Shown here: positions 25,501 through 33,599 of the stretch, piece after piece | Layout: every line of letters begins with the position of its first letter | Numbering within the stretch: the first letter of the stretch is position 1 | From: Meandrina meandrites | Lineage: Eukaryota > Cnidaria > Anthozoa > Scleractinia > Meandrinidae | Length of the DNA stretch: 64,000 nucleotides | Direction of reading: 5' to 3' | Assembly (NCBI GenBank): GCA_963693305.1 | Contig: OY855905.1 | Location: forward strand, 19,067,937 to 19,131,936 | Made by a program: the position numbers and the translations under genes | The notes under the pieces: generated by a model | Database searches by the model: none | What the model saw: the letters and a program-made list of their open reading frames with translations, nothing else | Told to the model about the DNA's origin: nothing

Positions 25501-28237
25501 CTATAATAGTATATACTGTCACTAAAGATTGTCTTTGAAGATAATTACACTGTTTATAACCTAAATGGCAAAAAAGGATAAATATGAGGGTTGTTTTTCC
25601 CATTATAGGACTCAAGTGCATCTTGTACGTTCTGCCATTGGAGATATCAGGGTATGAATGTTTTATGTAGCTAGTTTTCCAATTAAGCAAAATAGCAATT
25701 AACGTTTTACTTATAAAGTCCGTATTTTCATCAGGTAAATATTGGATTGCTTCAGTGGTTTCTTAATGGCATCATAGAAGATGGACATTTTGTGAAACAA
25801 TTAAATGGTAGGTACAACAGATGGTGTTGTTGTTTTAGCCATTAGTCTCAGTTAAGCGGTTATAATAGCATTGGCAGCTCCAAAAATCATATGGTATCAA
25901 AAGCAGTCAATGATGCGTGACACTTTGGATCATAGTAAAGAAATTTGAAAAAAACTCTTTTAAGTGTCAAAAAACTTGAATTTTACAGACGTTTCGGGCT
26001 TAGCCCTTCTTCAGTGTTGTAGTCTGAAATGCCAATGCCAATGTAGTCTGAAATGCCAATGTTTAAAACGCGAGTTGCGCCATACAAAATCTAACGGCTC
26101 GCGCGCGCACGATGAGCGCGCGCGAAATCAACACAGTCGATTAATGTAAATTGATGTTGAGACAAAACCACACAGCGCGTGTATAAATACGCGCAGGATC
26201 AGTCAAATAAAACTGAGACGACGCACTAAAACCACCATCACACCGGAACGACAACGCAGGGAATAGAGTGCCGCTCGTGCTAACCTACAACCCCTTCAAC
26301 ACCGGCACAAAGCGCATCCTGCTGGACAACTTCGACATCTTGTCCACTGATCCTGAGACACGCAGGATTTTCACCGAGGTCCCCCTTGTGTCGTATCGAC
26401 GGGACAAAAACCTGAGGGATGTTCTTGTGCACTCCTCTGGCTACTCGCACACAGATGCCGGAACGTATCCCTGCCGACGTCCTCGCTGACTGACCTGCAA
26501 ATACACCACACCCCGAACTAATGTGCAGGGCCCAAAGAGCGTCTACACCATCCGTGATCGCTTCACCTGTCAATCTGAAAATGTGGTCTACTGCATCGTC
26601 TGTCGCCGTTGTCCCGTTCTATACATCGGTGAAACTGGGAGACGCCTCTGGGAACGCTTCAGTGAGCACTTGCGAAGTATCCGCAACCATTCTCCTGGCT
26701 TCCCGGTCGCTGAACATTTCAACTCAGCCTCGTACTCACTGGACGACATCACTGTTTGTGGCCTGAAACAGTGCAGCGGCGGCAACACTAGCCGGAAACA
26801 GCAGGAAATGAGACTAATTTTCGAGATCGGTTCTCTTAGACCGAGTGGACTGAACATTAATTTCAGTTTTATTTGACTGATCCTGCGCGTATTTATAGAC
26901 GCGCTGTGTGGTTTTATCTCAACATCAATTTACATTAATCGACTGCGTTGATTTCGCGCGCGCTCATCGTGCGCGCGCGAGCCGTTAGATTTTGTATGGC
27001 GCAACTCGCGCTTTAAACATTGGCATTTCAGACTACAACACTGAAGAAGGGCTAAGCCCGAAACGTCTGTAAAATTCAAGTTTTTTGACACTTAAAAGAG
27101 TTTTTTTCAAATTTCTTTCCAAAAATCATAGCCTGTTTACTCCAGTGCTTTAAAACCTGTTCAAAACCGTTATAATTATTGTGTCGTGCATAAAGGTCCT
27201 TTACTATGGTCTATGGACTTAAACGTTGCTACGACTAACTTGAAAGCAACAAGTAGATCATTTGATGTTATGTATTTTCTTCTTCTGTTTGAGATCTACC
27301 TGTTATTAAAAGATTTGTATCGGTAACTTTCCAGATGTGGTGGGAAATGACTTTGGAAATAAAAATTGAAGAGTTGTAAAAACAGTTAGATATGAACATA
27401 CCGATTTGGTGAACTTCTTTTCTGGGGGGGGGGGGGGGGGGGGGTATTTATTTATCGTACAACTTTTCACTGAATACACTGAATATCGATAGAACGTCCT
27501 TTGAGTTGTTCTTTATTATTAAATTAATTATTAACGACGTGATTGAAGTTTTTAAGTCCATTCCAAAAGAACTGAATCACATCTAACTTATGTATGAAAC
27601 CAAAGGCATTTTCCTCTCGTCTTTATCTGCAATACACGTGCAAGTAAAATGTTTTCTTTCTCCTTGAAGTGATTGGAGACAGAGGATTTCCCTTACCGAT
27701 GGTTCGCAACATATTGTGGGAGGACACGTCCATAACCACAGGAAAGGTAATCTTCAGGCGTTTGTTTCCCGTTAAAATTATTTTATGGATTATTATGGTT
27801 TCAAATACACATGAAGTGGATACACTGTTTATACTCCCACTGTCAGCCTCAATATTGTTTTTTTATTTCACATGTACGTTTTTGATAAATGTGGCTCTGA
27901 TGACGAAATCTGATCTAGTCCTTTATTCTTACCAACTACCTACATGGATCTGTTAAATAGAGGTTAAGGGGAGTTGAATAGACATGTTTCAAAATGTGTC
28001 TAATTTTTCATCTTTATTCTTGCAGTCATTCAGTCTGTCATATTCTAAGCTGCTTTAAGCATGTATCTACTTTTTAATCGTTTTGGACGTTCAAAATATC
28101 CTCCCAGATACTCGTAGGTACTTAATGGTACAATTGTAGTGCTCTTCTGCATCATTCCATTTTGTTTCTTTACGCAGGGTTTCACGCTTATTGGAACGAA
28201 CCTCAAGTACTTGGCAAGTAGTGATGACGACGAATAA
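3231..28237 (+). CDS. BPI/LBP-like lipid-binding protein, complete 16-exon gene
   Basis: Exons: 3231-3381, 9053-9152, 9836-9967, 17762-17835, 20139-20238, 20817-20880, 21528-21591, 22151-22242, 23163-23342, 24138-24197, 24402-24569, 25180-25247, 25609-25651, 25735-25807, 27670-27746, 28178-28237. Every junction is GT-AG, phases are compatible and no stop intervenes, giving 501 codons (human BPI is about 487). The product has a signal peptide, then HPGIRLRVTNNGLQY, a KMVYVWVTDYVFNTAGLVYH segment matching the domain boundary of BPI, and a C-terminal GFPLP motif. Cysteines 169 and 209 are 40 residues apart, the spacing of the single BPI disulphide. A second in-frame ATG at 3246 may be the real start. 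Known family role: secreted binding of endotoxin or lipids in antibacterial defence. Introns 3 (7.8 kb) and 1 (5.7 kb) are swollen by transposons. Candidate AATAAA signals lie at 28725 and 28735. Confidence 0.93.
4160..4451. mobile_element. MITE family A, copy 1
   Basis: A 292-bp unit in intron 1 is bounded by inverted repeats of about 33 bp beginning CATAGTTAATAGAGGG. The direct repeat CCCTAAA lies immediately outside both ends (4153-4159 and 4452-4458), consistent with a 7-bp target duplication. There is no coding capacity. A second copy, in opposite orientation, lies at 30453-30748. Confidence 0.75.
4534..5272. mobile_element. MULE-like MITE with 9-bp target duplication, long copy
   Basis: A 739-bp non-coding unit has terminal inverted repeats of about 130 bp, starting TAGCCTGCGAATACAGCCG. 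It is flanked by a perfect 9-bp direct repeat, AAGTCCACG (4525-4533 and 5273-5281). Long inverted repeats plus a 9-bp duplication are the signature of Mutator-like elements. A 125-bp relative sits at 19466-19590. It lies in intron 1 of the BPI-like gene. Confidence 0.8.
5646..5682. repeat. Short perfect hairpin
   Basis: The 12-bp arms GCCATATTTGTG and CACAAATATGGC flank a 13-base loop. The hairpin creates overlapping open frames with the same short peptide on both strands, which is an artefact of the palindrome. It may be the centre of an old MITE. Confidence 0.6.
6052..6417 (+). other. Two overlapping small open frames of unknown status
   Basis: From 6070 a frame reads MEGTGNRKFLSLALILAIYS, which resembles a signal peptide, then an acidic stretch with adjacent cysteines, and stops at 6252. 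A second frame (6173-6417) overlaps it and is basic and tryptophan-rich. A donor-like GGTAAGT at 6168 and an acceptor-like CTCTGCAG at about 6182 are only some 15 bp apart, too close for an intron. The basic frame faintly recalls the N-terminus of Harbinger-type transposon proteins, but I could not support that. It is most likely intronic noise or a decayed transposon piece. Confidence 0.2.
7353..7402. repeat. Perfect 20-bp inverted repeat
   Basis: Arms 7353-7372 (CCTGCGTTGCAGCCGAACTA) and 7383-7402 are exact reverse complements with a 10-base loop. It is GC-rich against an AT-rich background, lies in intron 1 of the BPI-like gene, and sits just left of a TA-flanked MITE. Confidence 0.85.
7438..8034. 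mobile_element. Tc1/mariner- or pogo-type MITE flanked by TA
   Basis: A 597-bp non-coding unit has inverted ends beginning CAG(C/T)CGACTCCCGATAACT. TA dinucleotides flank it on both sides (7436-7437 and 8035-8036). Inside, the phrase TAACTCGAACC recurs at least six times near the left end and again at the right. A TA duplication with CAG ends suits Tigger/pogo-like elements. Confidence 0.7.
8150..8296 (+). mobile_element. LINE 3' end with (ATGT)n tail
   Basis: A short sequence ends in AAATAAAGT and runs directly into about ten tandem ATGT units (8257-8296). A polyadenylation-like motif followed by a simple-repeat tail is typical of CR1/L2-like non-LTR retrotransposon 3' ends. No coding part is visible, so this is a 5'-truncated insertion in intron 1. 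Confidence 0.5.
10253..10894. mobile_element. Inverted-repeat element with GTAGGGTGG ends
   Basis: The left end (CAGACCCGTAGGGTGG) and right end (CCACCCTACGGGCCGGTCTG) are imperfect inverted repeats around 640 bp of non-coding sequence. A poly-G run of about 24 bases lies at 10324-10347. I could not fix a target duplication. A related CTACGGGCCTGACA end lies at 18257-18270. It is in intron 3 of the BPI-like gene. Confidence 0.55.
12487..12800. mobile_element. hAT-like MITE with G-run ends
   Basis: A 314-bp unit has inverted ends of about 50 bp starting with a C run, a G run and then GACTCCCATATGAAATGGAC. The 7-bp direct repeat ACTTACG flanks it (12480-12486 and 12801-12807), near the 8 bp expected for hAT elements. 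Between the ends CCCTAAGCGAGAC-like words recur. Confidence 0.7.
13159..13488. repeat. Two-unit tandem duplication, about 165 bp each
   Basis: Segment 13159-13329 and segment 13330-13488 share the same order of words: CATAAAAAGCAAT, GTGTTAATTTT, GGAAGGAATTCAGTAGTT, GCTATCTCACGGCA, then AATAAATGTCAGTGACAGTT and CCTACCTTTCA. The copies differ by substitutions and small indels, so the duplication is not recent. Confidence 0.75.
14245..14459 (+). pseudogene. Orphan protein-kinase N-lobe fragment
   Basis: The frame contains FRYEALEENG, a glycine-rich loop GRGSFGVV and the lysine-bearing strand DTVVVKKLLEES. These are the first two motifs of a TAK1/MLK-like kinase N-lobe. It ends at a stop just after DDQ (14457-14459), and I found no helix C partner, HRD or DFG motif afterwards. 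A possible short first exon (MVEEAALSDFKPL at 11687-11726, with a GTGAGT donor) lies upstream, but its phase does not match this piece. The fragment sits in intron 3 of the BPI-like gene in the same orientation and is probably a duplicated, dead kinase exon. Confidence 0.5.
15264..15475. repeat. Minisatellite block 1, about 42-bp unit
   Basis: Tandem copies are built from GGGTCTGAGTTTTCGAGACA followed by CCCAGAGGGTCTGAGTTTTTC. The unit can be read through in frame on the minus strand, producing a repetitive peptide that is not a gene. The same unit recurs at 15697-15809. Confidence 0.85.
15575..15809. repeat. Minisatellite block 2 with duplicated left flank
   Basis: The 15697-15809 array repeats the unit of block 1. 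The preceding 100 bp (about 15575-15690) is also a diverged copy of the sequence preceding block 1 (about 14990-15115): both hold a CTTCTGC word, a GCGAAA-containing stretch and ACGCACCTCGCG or ACGTACCTCGCG. The whole flank-plus-array module was therefore duplicated about 0.58 kb apart. Confidence 0.7.
15924..16030. repeat. GTTCGATG short tandem repeat
   Basis: Roughly ten copies of (T)GTTCGATG with 1-3 base variation run from 15927 to 16027. On the minus strand they read as histidine/arginine/threonine-rich peptide, which is an artefact. Confidence 0.85.
17055..17115. repeat. Perfect 29-bp-arm hairpin, family P copy 1
   Basis: Arms 17055-17083 and 17087-17115 are exact reverse complements separated by only three bases (GCA). 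The hairpin is followed by TAATCTAATTGATTTAGTAGAA. A similar hairpin plus trailing CTAA(T/C)TGTTTTAGTA occurs at 20965-21065 and 22276-22398, all inside introns of the BPI-like gene. An ACTAGTAGAATTCTACT palindrome near 17440-17456 may mark the right end of this copy. Confidence 0.75.
18400..18469 (-). mobile_element. tRNA-derived SINE head fragment
   Basis: On the minus strand the segment reads GAGGCGCGGTGGCCTAATGG then TTAGTGCGCTGGACTCCGGA. It keeps a good pol III A box (TGGCCTAATGG) and a tRNA-like D-arm to anticodon-arm layout. The B-box region is degraded, and no acceptor stem closes, so it is not a functional tRNA. Confidence 0.55.
19466..19590. mobile_element. MULE-like MITE with 9-bp target duplication, short copy
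   Basis: A 125-bp nearly palindromic unit has the same TAGCCTGCGAATACAGCCG ends as the element at 4534-5272. A perfect 9-bp direct repeat, GCAAAGGGC, flanks it (19457-19465 and 19591-19599). It lies in intron 4 of the BPI-like gene. Confidence 0.85.
20266..20450. repeat. Fragment of a dispersed G-rich repeat
   Basis: A G-rich start, then GTACTTCCTATAAATGGACT and GATGTGCCGC, then GGGTGACTAGAATAGGGTC. It resembles the G-run MITE type at 12487-12800 in style but lacks a matching right end here. I assign it only as a repeat fragment in intron 5. Confidence 0.35.
20965..21065. repeat. Imperfect hairpin, family P copy 2
   Basis: A GAGTTTTCTATGAGC arm and a GCTCATAGAAAAC arm enclose AAGGCGCAGCCGAG, followed by AGTCTAACTGTTTTAGTAGAA. 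The layout equals the hairpins at 17055 and 22276, although the arms differ in sequence. It is in intron 6 of the BPI-like gene. Confidence 0.6.
22276..22577. mobile_element. Double-hairpin MITE, family P copy 3
   Basis: The left part holds two nested hairpins: ACCCGTAGCCC/GGGCTACGGGT, and GGGTCAATAGCCCAT paired with ATGGGCTATTGACCC. TCTAATTGTTTTAGTA follows. The 19-bp sequence at 22380-22398 (TTAGTATCACCCAACTAGT) is repeated in exact inversion at 22559-22577. The whole looks like a folded non-autonomous transposon in intron 8 of the BPI-like gene. Confidence 0.65.
25988..26014 (-). ncRNA. Hammerhead-ribozyme-like motif in left repeat
   Basis: On the minus strand: CTGAAGA, a GGGC/GCCC stem with a 3-base loop, then GAAAC and GTC. 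This matches the CUGANGA, stem II, GAAA order of the hammerhead core, with almost no stem III. One unpaired A precedes stem II, which departs from the classical core. Small hammerhead variants lacking stem III are reported from Penelope-like elements and act as dimers. Activity here is inference. Confidence 0.5.
26268..26876 (+). pseudogene. Penelope-like linker and GIY-YIG endonuclease, one nonsense codon
   Basis: One reading frame runs through with a single stop, TGA at 26487-26489, where a Cys codon is expected after CRRPR. Before the stop are PLVLTYNPFNT and KNLRDVLVHS, typical of the RT-endonuclease linker. After it come a CxxC zinc-knuckle (YCIVCRRC), then LYIGETGRRLWERFSEHLRS, which is the GIY-YIG motif with its following catalytic arginine. 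The reverse transcriptase domain is absent. The C-terminal codons run into the right terminal repeat at 26863. Confidence 0.85.
27041..27067 (+). ncRNA. Hammerhead-ribozyme-like motif in right repeat
   Basis: Identical in sequence to the left-arm motif but on the plus strand: CTGAAGA 27041-27047, stem GGGC/GCCC 27049-27059, GAAAC 27060-27064, GTC 27065-27067. The opposed orientation means a transcript of either strand carries one sense copy and one antisense copy. Confidence 0.5.
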
Positions 28238-28826
28238 CATGAAAACAAGAATTGACCTTAAGACAGCCATTTTTAAAGAGATTCCATTCCATTACTTTTG
28301 TATAATCTTAAACAATATATATAAAATTACGCGTAGAATTTAACTTCCCATGACAACAGTAACTCTTAATTGCAGCCAGGTTCAGCCTACAAGTACCCTT
28401 GGGTACACCGCTTGCCGAGAACAAACCAAGCAATGCTCTATAGATAGTATTTTTCTTGCACACAAACGGAGTTTTCAGTTTTCAAATGCCCCCCCCCCCC
28501 CCCACCCGCCTCAGCTCATCACAATCTCCTCCGAAATATCTTCCGTACCAAAGTTCAAAGTTCAACGTTCAAGTTCTATACTGAACACGTGACAAACATA
28601 CGGTTAAGAATACGAATTAAGAATAATTGGGTACACTAGGCTACTTTACAATATATTAAAATTTACAGTGTACGATAATTTACTATATTAAAAGCGATAA
28701 TTTACTATGTTGAAAATTAGGATGAATAAATAAGAATAAATAATTTAAAAACTGTTTCTAAAATTACAAATACAATATAATACAAGAGAGAAATAAAAAT
28801 TGATATTTAAGTGAGTAGTTCAAGAA
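28238..28826. other. 3' flank of the BPI-like gene
   Basis: No coding content. A C run lies around 28491-28503. AATAAA motifs at 28725 and 28735 could serve the BPI-like gene or belong to the neighbouring LINE end. The segment is very AT-rich from 28600 on. Confidence 0.5.
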
Positions 28827-29419
28827 TTAAGAAGTGCATACGAGACAGTTTGAACACGCATCCTCGATTAGAGCACTGAGGTCTTTGTTTCTAATATTCT
28901 TTCTAAAGTTACCGATGGTCAGACTATTTTTGTCAATTGCGCTCAGTTTTGACCAAAGGTAAGGACCAAGGTATCTAATGGAGTGTTTTCCATAACGGAC
29001 TGAAGAGAAACGAGGCAGATCGAAGTCACCGTTTCTAAGAGAATAGCCCTTGTTCGAATTTCTAAAAAGTGCCATTATGTAGTCAGGTACAAGGCCGTTT
29101 TTCACTTTGAACACTAGGATCGCGATATCCTGAAGACTTTATTATGAAGGGAGGGTAGCTTTGCACGGCTAAGCAGAGCATCGTAGGTGTCTGTCTTGGA
29201 GTTGAAGATGATTCTTAACGCGGGTTCTTGTACTCTTTCAAGCTTGCGCCTGTCAGAAGCTTTGCAAAAGTGCCAAACTGTGTGGCAGTGTGTTAAATAA
29301 GATGAACAGATAAGGTAATGCATTCGTACGCTTTTTAATGGCAGCTGCCGTAAAGTTCCGAAAGTAGTATCGTCCTTAACTGTAACTTGACTTGTTAACA
29401 GGAATAACAAATAGATCAA
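28827..29419 (-). pseudogene. Non-LTR retrotransposon, C-terminal ORF2 remnant
   Basis: Two minus-strand frames, 29419-29114 and 29114-28827, form one protein end after a single frameshift near 29140. The first carries HCHTVWHFC, then RRKLERVQEPALRIIFNSKT and LLSRAKLPSLHN. The second starts MFKVKNGLVPDYIMALF and has the RYGKHSIRYLGPYLWSKL segment. This is the conserved tail after the reverse transcriptase of CR1/L2/RTE-type elements common in cnidarian genomes. The catalytic RT motifs are not present, so this is a 5'-truncated dead copy. Confidence 0.8.
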
Positions 29420-29639
29420 GCTGCACCAAACTGATCTGATGTTTGTTAAGAGCCTTGTTCAACAGGAAACATAGTACTCTTGTTCTCGTTTTCTCTATGT
29501 ATACTATATACACGTATACTGATTCCTTCCGCAAAGTTCTATAAAACATTTACTATTTCAAGTTACGATGAATTAGCACTTTAGGTTCCTCGTTTATCGG
29601 TACATACCAGCCTTCCGCCTATCAGAAGTGTTATTATAT

Positions 29640-30240
29640 TAATAATAATTATAATCAACTTTATTTAACGGGAAGTGGTGTTAATTCCTGAAATGGCTGG
29701 TTTCCATAAAGCGACATAAACACAACCACAGGCACAAGCACACACTGGTGAGGACAGGAGCGACATAAGACAAGTCATAAGCAAAATCACTAGCACAAGA
29801 ATGACTGCCACACTCATTCAAACTTTGTATGTTCGTGTCATCACTAGGAATCGCCGTGGCATGAGCATAAGGGTAGACGGTAGGCATAAAAACAAAACTA
29901 ACCATTCTTCTTGTGCTTGTACTTGTGACGCAGTGATTACTTCTTTTGACAACACATTAAGAAGAACGAGTGTGTTTGTTTCCATAATTGAGCTTGCACT
30001 TATAGTTTTTCCACTGCTGTCGCGACTAGCTACCAGCTTGCGTTTGAGCCTACGCATTACGTTCGGTTCATGAAATATTCGACCTTTAAATCGAAGTCGC
30101 TTCATAGTCAGTCGACGAACTGGGCATATCGAACTTAATTTTTGGGTTGGCACTTGGTTCACACTTGTGAGAAAAGCACAAGCATTAGCATAAGAAGTTC
30201 TAGTGTACCCAAAGGTGAGGGTTAGCACTTTCCCTTATCC
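29640..30240. other. Probable dispersed repeat with 136-codon minus frame
   Basis: The minus frame 30228-29818 is open for 136 codons, with a basic middle (RRLKRKLVASRDSSGKTIS). The DNA is rich in CATAAGCACAAGC-like words, which suggests repeat-derived sequence rather than a gene. I do not recognise the product. Confidence 0.3.
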
Positions 30241-30452
30241 TTTTCTATATTACAACTCGTGAAATCTCGTTTCTTTTAATAATCTGCAGCCTGAAAAAGG
30301 TGCCACTTTCGGGCGGAGCTGCCCTGTTTAGTCTACTATGGGGAGTACACCTGAGGTTTTCAAGAGTCTCTTTCTAGCTAGTGAGATAAACTGACAGACA
30401 ATGGTTTCAAAACGTGGGAAACTGGCAAGAAAAGTCCATTTCTCCCCCGAGT

Positions 30453-30748
30453 CATAGTTGATAAAGGGAAATGGTTATGAAGCCCGGCAAAGTTCTTTGT
30501 TATAATAGGTATTTGTTAGCTATTTTGGGGGTTGACAGTGGATAAAACCTGACAAAATACAATAGATGGTTACGTGTGTTCATGCAACTAACCAATAAAA
30601 ACATTGCGATTATGTAACTCATGCCCGGTGTATGAGCACAAAACAAAAGATGTGCACTCTCATAGACCTTCGAACCTCAATTTTGGCCTCTTTGTTTGCT
30701 CCTTTGATGTTTGCCGGGCTTCATAACCATTTCCCGCCATTAACTATG
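30453..30748. mobile_element. MITE family A, copy 2 (inverted)
   Basis: A 296-bp unit related over its whole length to 4160-4451, in reverse orientation. Its ends are CATAGTTGATAAAGGG and its inverted partner finishing at TTAACTATG. CCCTA follows the right end here as at copy 1, so insertion-site preference is possible. Confidence 0.75.
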
Positions 30749-31262
30749 CCCTAGTTACCCTAGTCAAGCAAAGTTTTCATTACTTCGTTGAAAAAGTCAA
30801 ACAACCGTTTATATGAGGATCACGAACTCGATCCCCGGTCTCTGCAAGGTAGGAATGAAGGTAGGGTAACCATGGCGGTCGAGGCAACTTTTTCTTACAA
30901 AAACACTAAGACTCACCTACCCAAGACAGCTTACAGCGTGCCAGGTGTCTCGTTATGCCCATATATTAGGTTTCAAAGCACAAATTTATTTTAAGGAAAC
31001 AATATTTAACTCAGCAAATTCCACATTGGTCGTATAAACTCAAAAGGAGAAGGATAATTGAGGAGGCATTATATAAATTATATGATCACCCAGGGTCAAC
31101 TTTGATTCTTCCAGCAGGGACAACGTTTTCTCATATGAACGCCTGATTTCGAGTTGCCTCGGGTACCCGAAAACATGTAAACCTTTTTGAAGTACTGCCT
31201 TACAATAGATCCATTTTTTTTTCATTTATCATTGGCGAATTCGTTTATTATTTCATCTTTAT

Positions 31263-31887
31263 TTAAACACTGACATGGTTCACTTTATAAGAACACCCAC
31301 GGTTTCCTGGAAATAAACGGACAGCTCGACCTCTGGTACCGTTTACTCCAACACGTAGAAAATTTTGTAAATCTTTCACTTTGAATTGGGACATGTATAT
31401 TAGGTTGGTATTCTGATCATTATTGCCAATTAAAGCAAAAGCTCCTAGCACTGCACTATTATTCAATGGTTCCCTAATCACTAAATATACTGCGTAACTG
31501 GCTTTTTGCTCTGTTACATACCAGTTGCGTGCACTATCAAGCACACGTATATCTCCTTTCATGTGAGAATTATACCTTCTTCTTGGTGCCATCCGCCCGT
31601 CCTATCCACAGGTCCAAACTGACCTGCTTCTGCCTTCGTTACATAGTATGCTGAATAGATCGGGATCCCATAGCCCAGGTCAAACATGGTGGCGTAGACG
31701 AAAGCGGGGTTACCAAGAGATGATTGGCAGATATATCTGATGTTGACATCATGTTTTCGGAAACCGGTTGGTGGCTGGCCATTAATGAAGAAAGGTAAAT
31801 AGCATTTACTAGCAGTTACAGAGACCACTGACCTACGAGGCCTCAGTTTGTGTTCGAGTTCGAAATCCGTGCACAAAGTGTATTCTG
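31263..31887 (-). pseudogene. ENDOD1-like DNA/RNA non-specific endonuclease relic
   Basis: The upper frame, entered through an acceptor at 31889-31888, reads EYTLCTDFELE, then FFINGQPPTGF and YATMFDLGYGIPIYSAYYVT, the N-terminal half of ENDOD1-like nucleases. It stops at about 31559. The lower frame (31592-31263) carries VLGAFALIGNNDQNTNL and FPGNRGCSYKV, the usual C-terminal end of the same family. The middle block with the catalytic DRGH motif is absent, and the two halves meet in different frames. A phase-compatible possible first exon lies at 33573-33528 (MAQEGILHTADMERN, GTGAGT donor), which would put the TTAA-flanked element inside the intron. It is probably a dead gene with an internal deletion. 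Confidence 0.6.
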
Positions 31888-32317
31888 CTATTAAAACAAA
31901 ACAAAAAGGAATACGTTGACTATATTAAGGTAAATATGGATAAAGATTTTTTTTTTTACAAATACCTTCATGTCAAATTTCCCCCAGTTATTTTTAAATT
32001 TCTCACTTCATGCAAAATCGTGTTAATGAAAGTTTTTGCCATGTCACACAACTACAACCACGTTTTTGTTCCAAATTAATTTATTGATATTTTAATTTAT
32101 ATCACATAGACAAGGTCCTTTCAAGACAAGACACAGGCACGAGAGTATTTAGGAGTTTGAGTTATACGGGTTCCGACACTTTTTTGTATCTTTGCTGGAT
32201 TTTTTAACGCGCGTAACCTTGCTTGTAGTGTTTTGGTGGAAACATAAACAGAGCACTACAACGTTACGGTCATGACATGTTGTTTGAAATTGAATCCTTT
32301 GGGAAAATATTCTTTAA

Positions 32318-33345
32318 GGTATCAGCACCGACTAAAATATGCCTCTTTTGAAAAATAAAATAAAATATCTCTTCTGTATTTGTGCTATCTTTTATATCTT
32401 AATATGATTGTGTATACATTGAAACGTACAAAAATGTCATTTTTTTTTACATATGGACACCCTACTGCGCTTGGCTGGTTAATTATTAATAGCTGCAATA
32501 TTGTGAAATTTGCTTTTTTCTCTCTAGGTATTTGGAAATACAGCAAAATTAAATTGGAATTGTCTTTATTGCCACAAAACGCACTGACGTAGTTTCAGCC
32601 CCATCCTCAAGTGAAAAATTTCTAATAAAAAAGACCAGCATCACATTTGTAGCTTTTGAGTTCTTGTCAGAATTTTTTAATAACAGATATGACTGGGGCT
32701 GAAACTACGATCGTTCAACTGCATGTAAAGAGTCTCCCTGCCAAATATTTTGTCCATCAGCCAAATATTTTTAGAAAAAAATCATTTTTTCTGACTGCAG
32801 CTAATACTGTTATGCCAAAAATGTCACCAATAAGTCTAAGATTCAACGATAAATCCTGTAAACTCCGTGTTCATAGCCACTCGTGTTCGATGCCGCCATG
32901 TTGGATCGATTTCCGCTGTTTAAAAAGCTTGCAGGCCTCAAAAACCATGTTTGTTTATCCGTTGCTAGGGCGACACTAGGCCCAGACTTCCGGTTCCTCC
33001 AAAATTGGTTTTCGAGGACTAGGTACTAGTTTTCAAAACAAATATGGCGTCCACAAGCAAACAGTGTTCGAATACATCAAAACAACCTCACAAACCAGCC
33101 ACCAGGACCCAAAAATCGCCGAGAAGTACCGAAAAATGGATAAAGACCCTAACAACCGACCCAGTTCCCCACTCAAAAATACCATTCACTTCCGGTAAAG
33201 GAACAAATTTTAGCGTCATCGTTCTCGTTTCCTTGCGCGTATTTTGTCCCAAATTCTGTGTTTATGTAAAATAGGAGTACTTAGAAACATGTCAGAGAAA
33301 AAACAGAGTAAACAAAAATCCTAAAATTTTGCCGGTGCTGATACC
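32318..33345. mobile_element. TTAA-flanked inverted-repeat element, 1.0 kb
   Basis: Ends GGTATCAGCACCG and CGGTGCTGATACC are inverted and directly flanked by TTAA (32314-32317 and 33346-33349). TTAA duplications are typical of piggyBac and Kolobok elements. Internal frames are not recognisable as transposase, so it appears non-autonomous. A nested inverted pair, CGTAGTTTCAGCCCC and GGGGCTGAAACTACG, lies near 32590 and 32695. Confidence 0.75.
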
Positions 33346-33599
33346 TTAACTAATTCAAACCCAGGAAAGATAAGAGATTTCTCGAGTTTTATTTTAAGCA
33401 AAGAGTAAATCATTTTATTCACTTTCATCACAAATAGAATTAATCGAAATATATATATTTTAATTTTAATGTAGAAAATACTTCGTGACTATATCATCAG
33501 TATAATCAACAAGTAGAAGCAACTCACTGTTTCTCTCCATATCAGCTGTGTGTAGTATTCCTTCTTGGGCCATCTTGGAGTCAACTAAAATTAATAGTG

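Larger units (their letters stand above)
25937..27118 (+). mobile_element. Penelope-like element, truncated, with inverted terminal repeats
   Basis: Arms 25937-26216 and 26863-27118 are near-identical inverted repeats; the 24-bp length difference is a small tandem duplication in the left arm. Between them lies the 3' coding part of a Penelope-like element, the RT-to-endonuclease linker plus a GIY-YIG domain, while the reverse transcriptase is missing. Each arm carries a TATA-like TATAAATA and a hammerhead-like motif. Inverted terminal repeats and GIY-YIG are known Penelope features. The element sits in intron 14 of the BPI-like gene. Confidence 0.85.
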
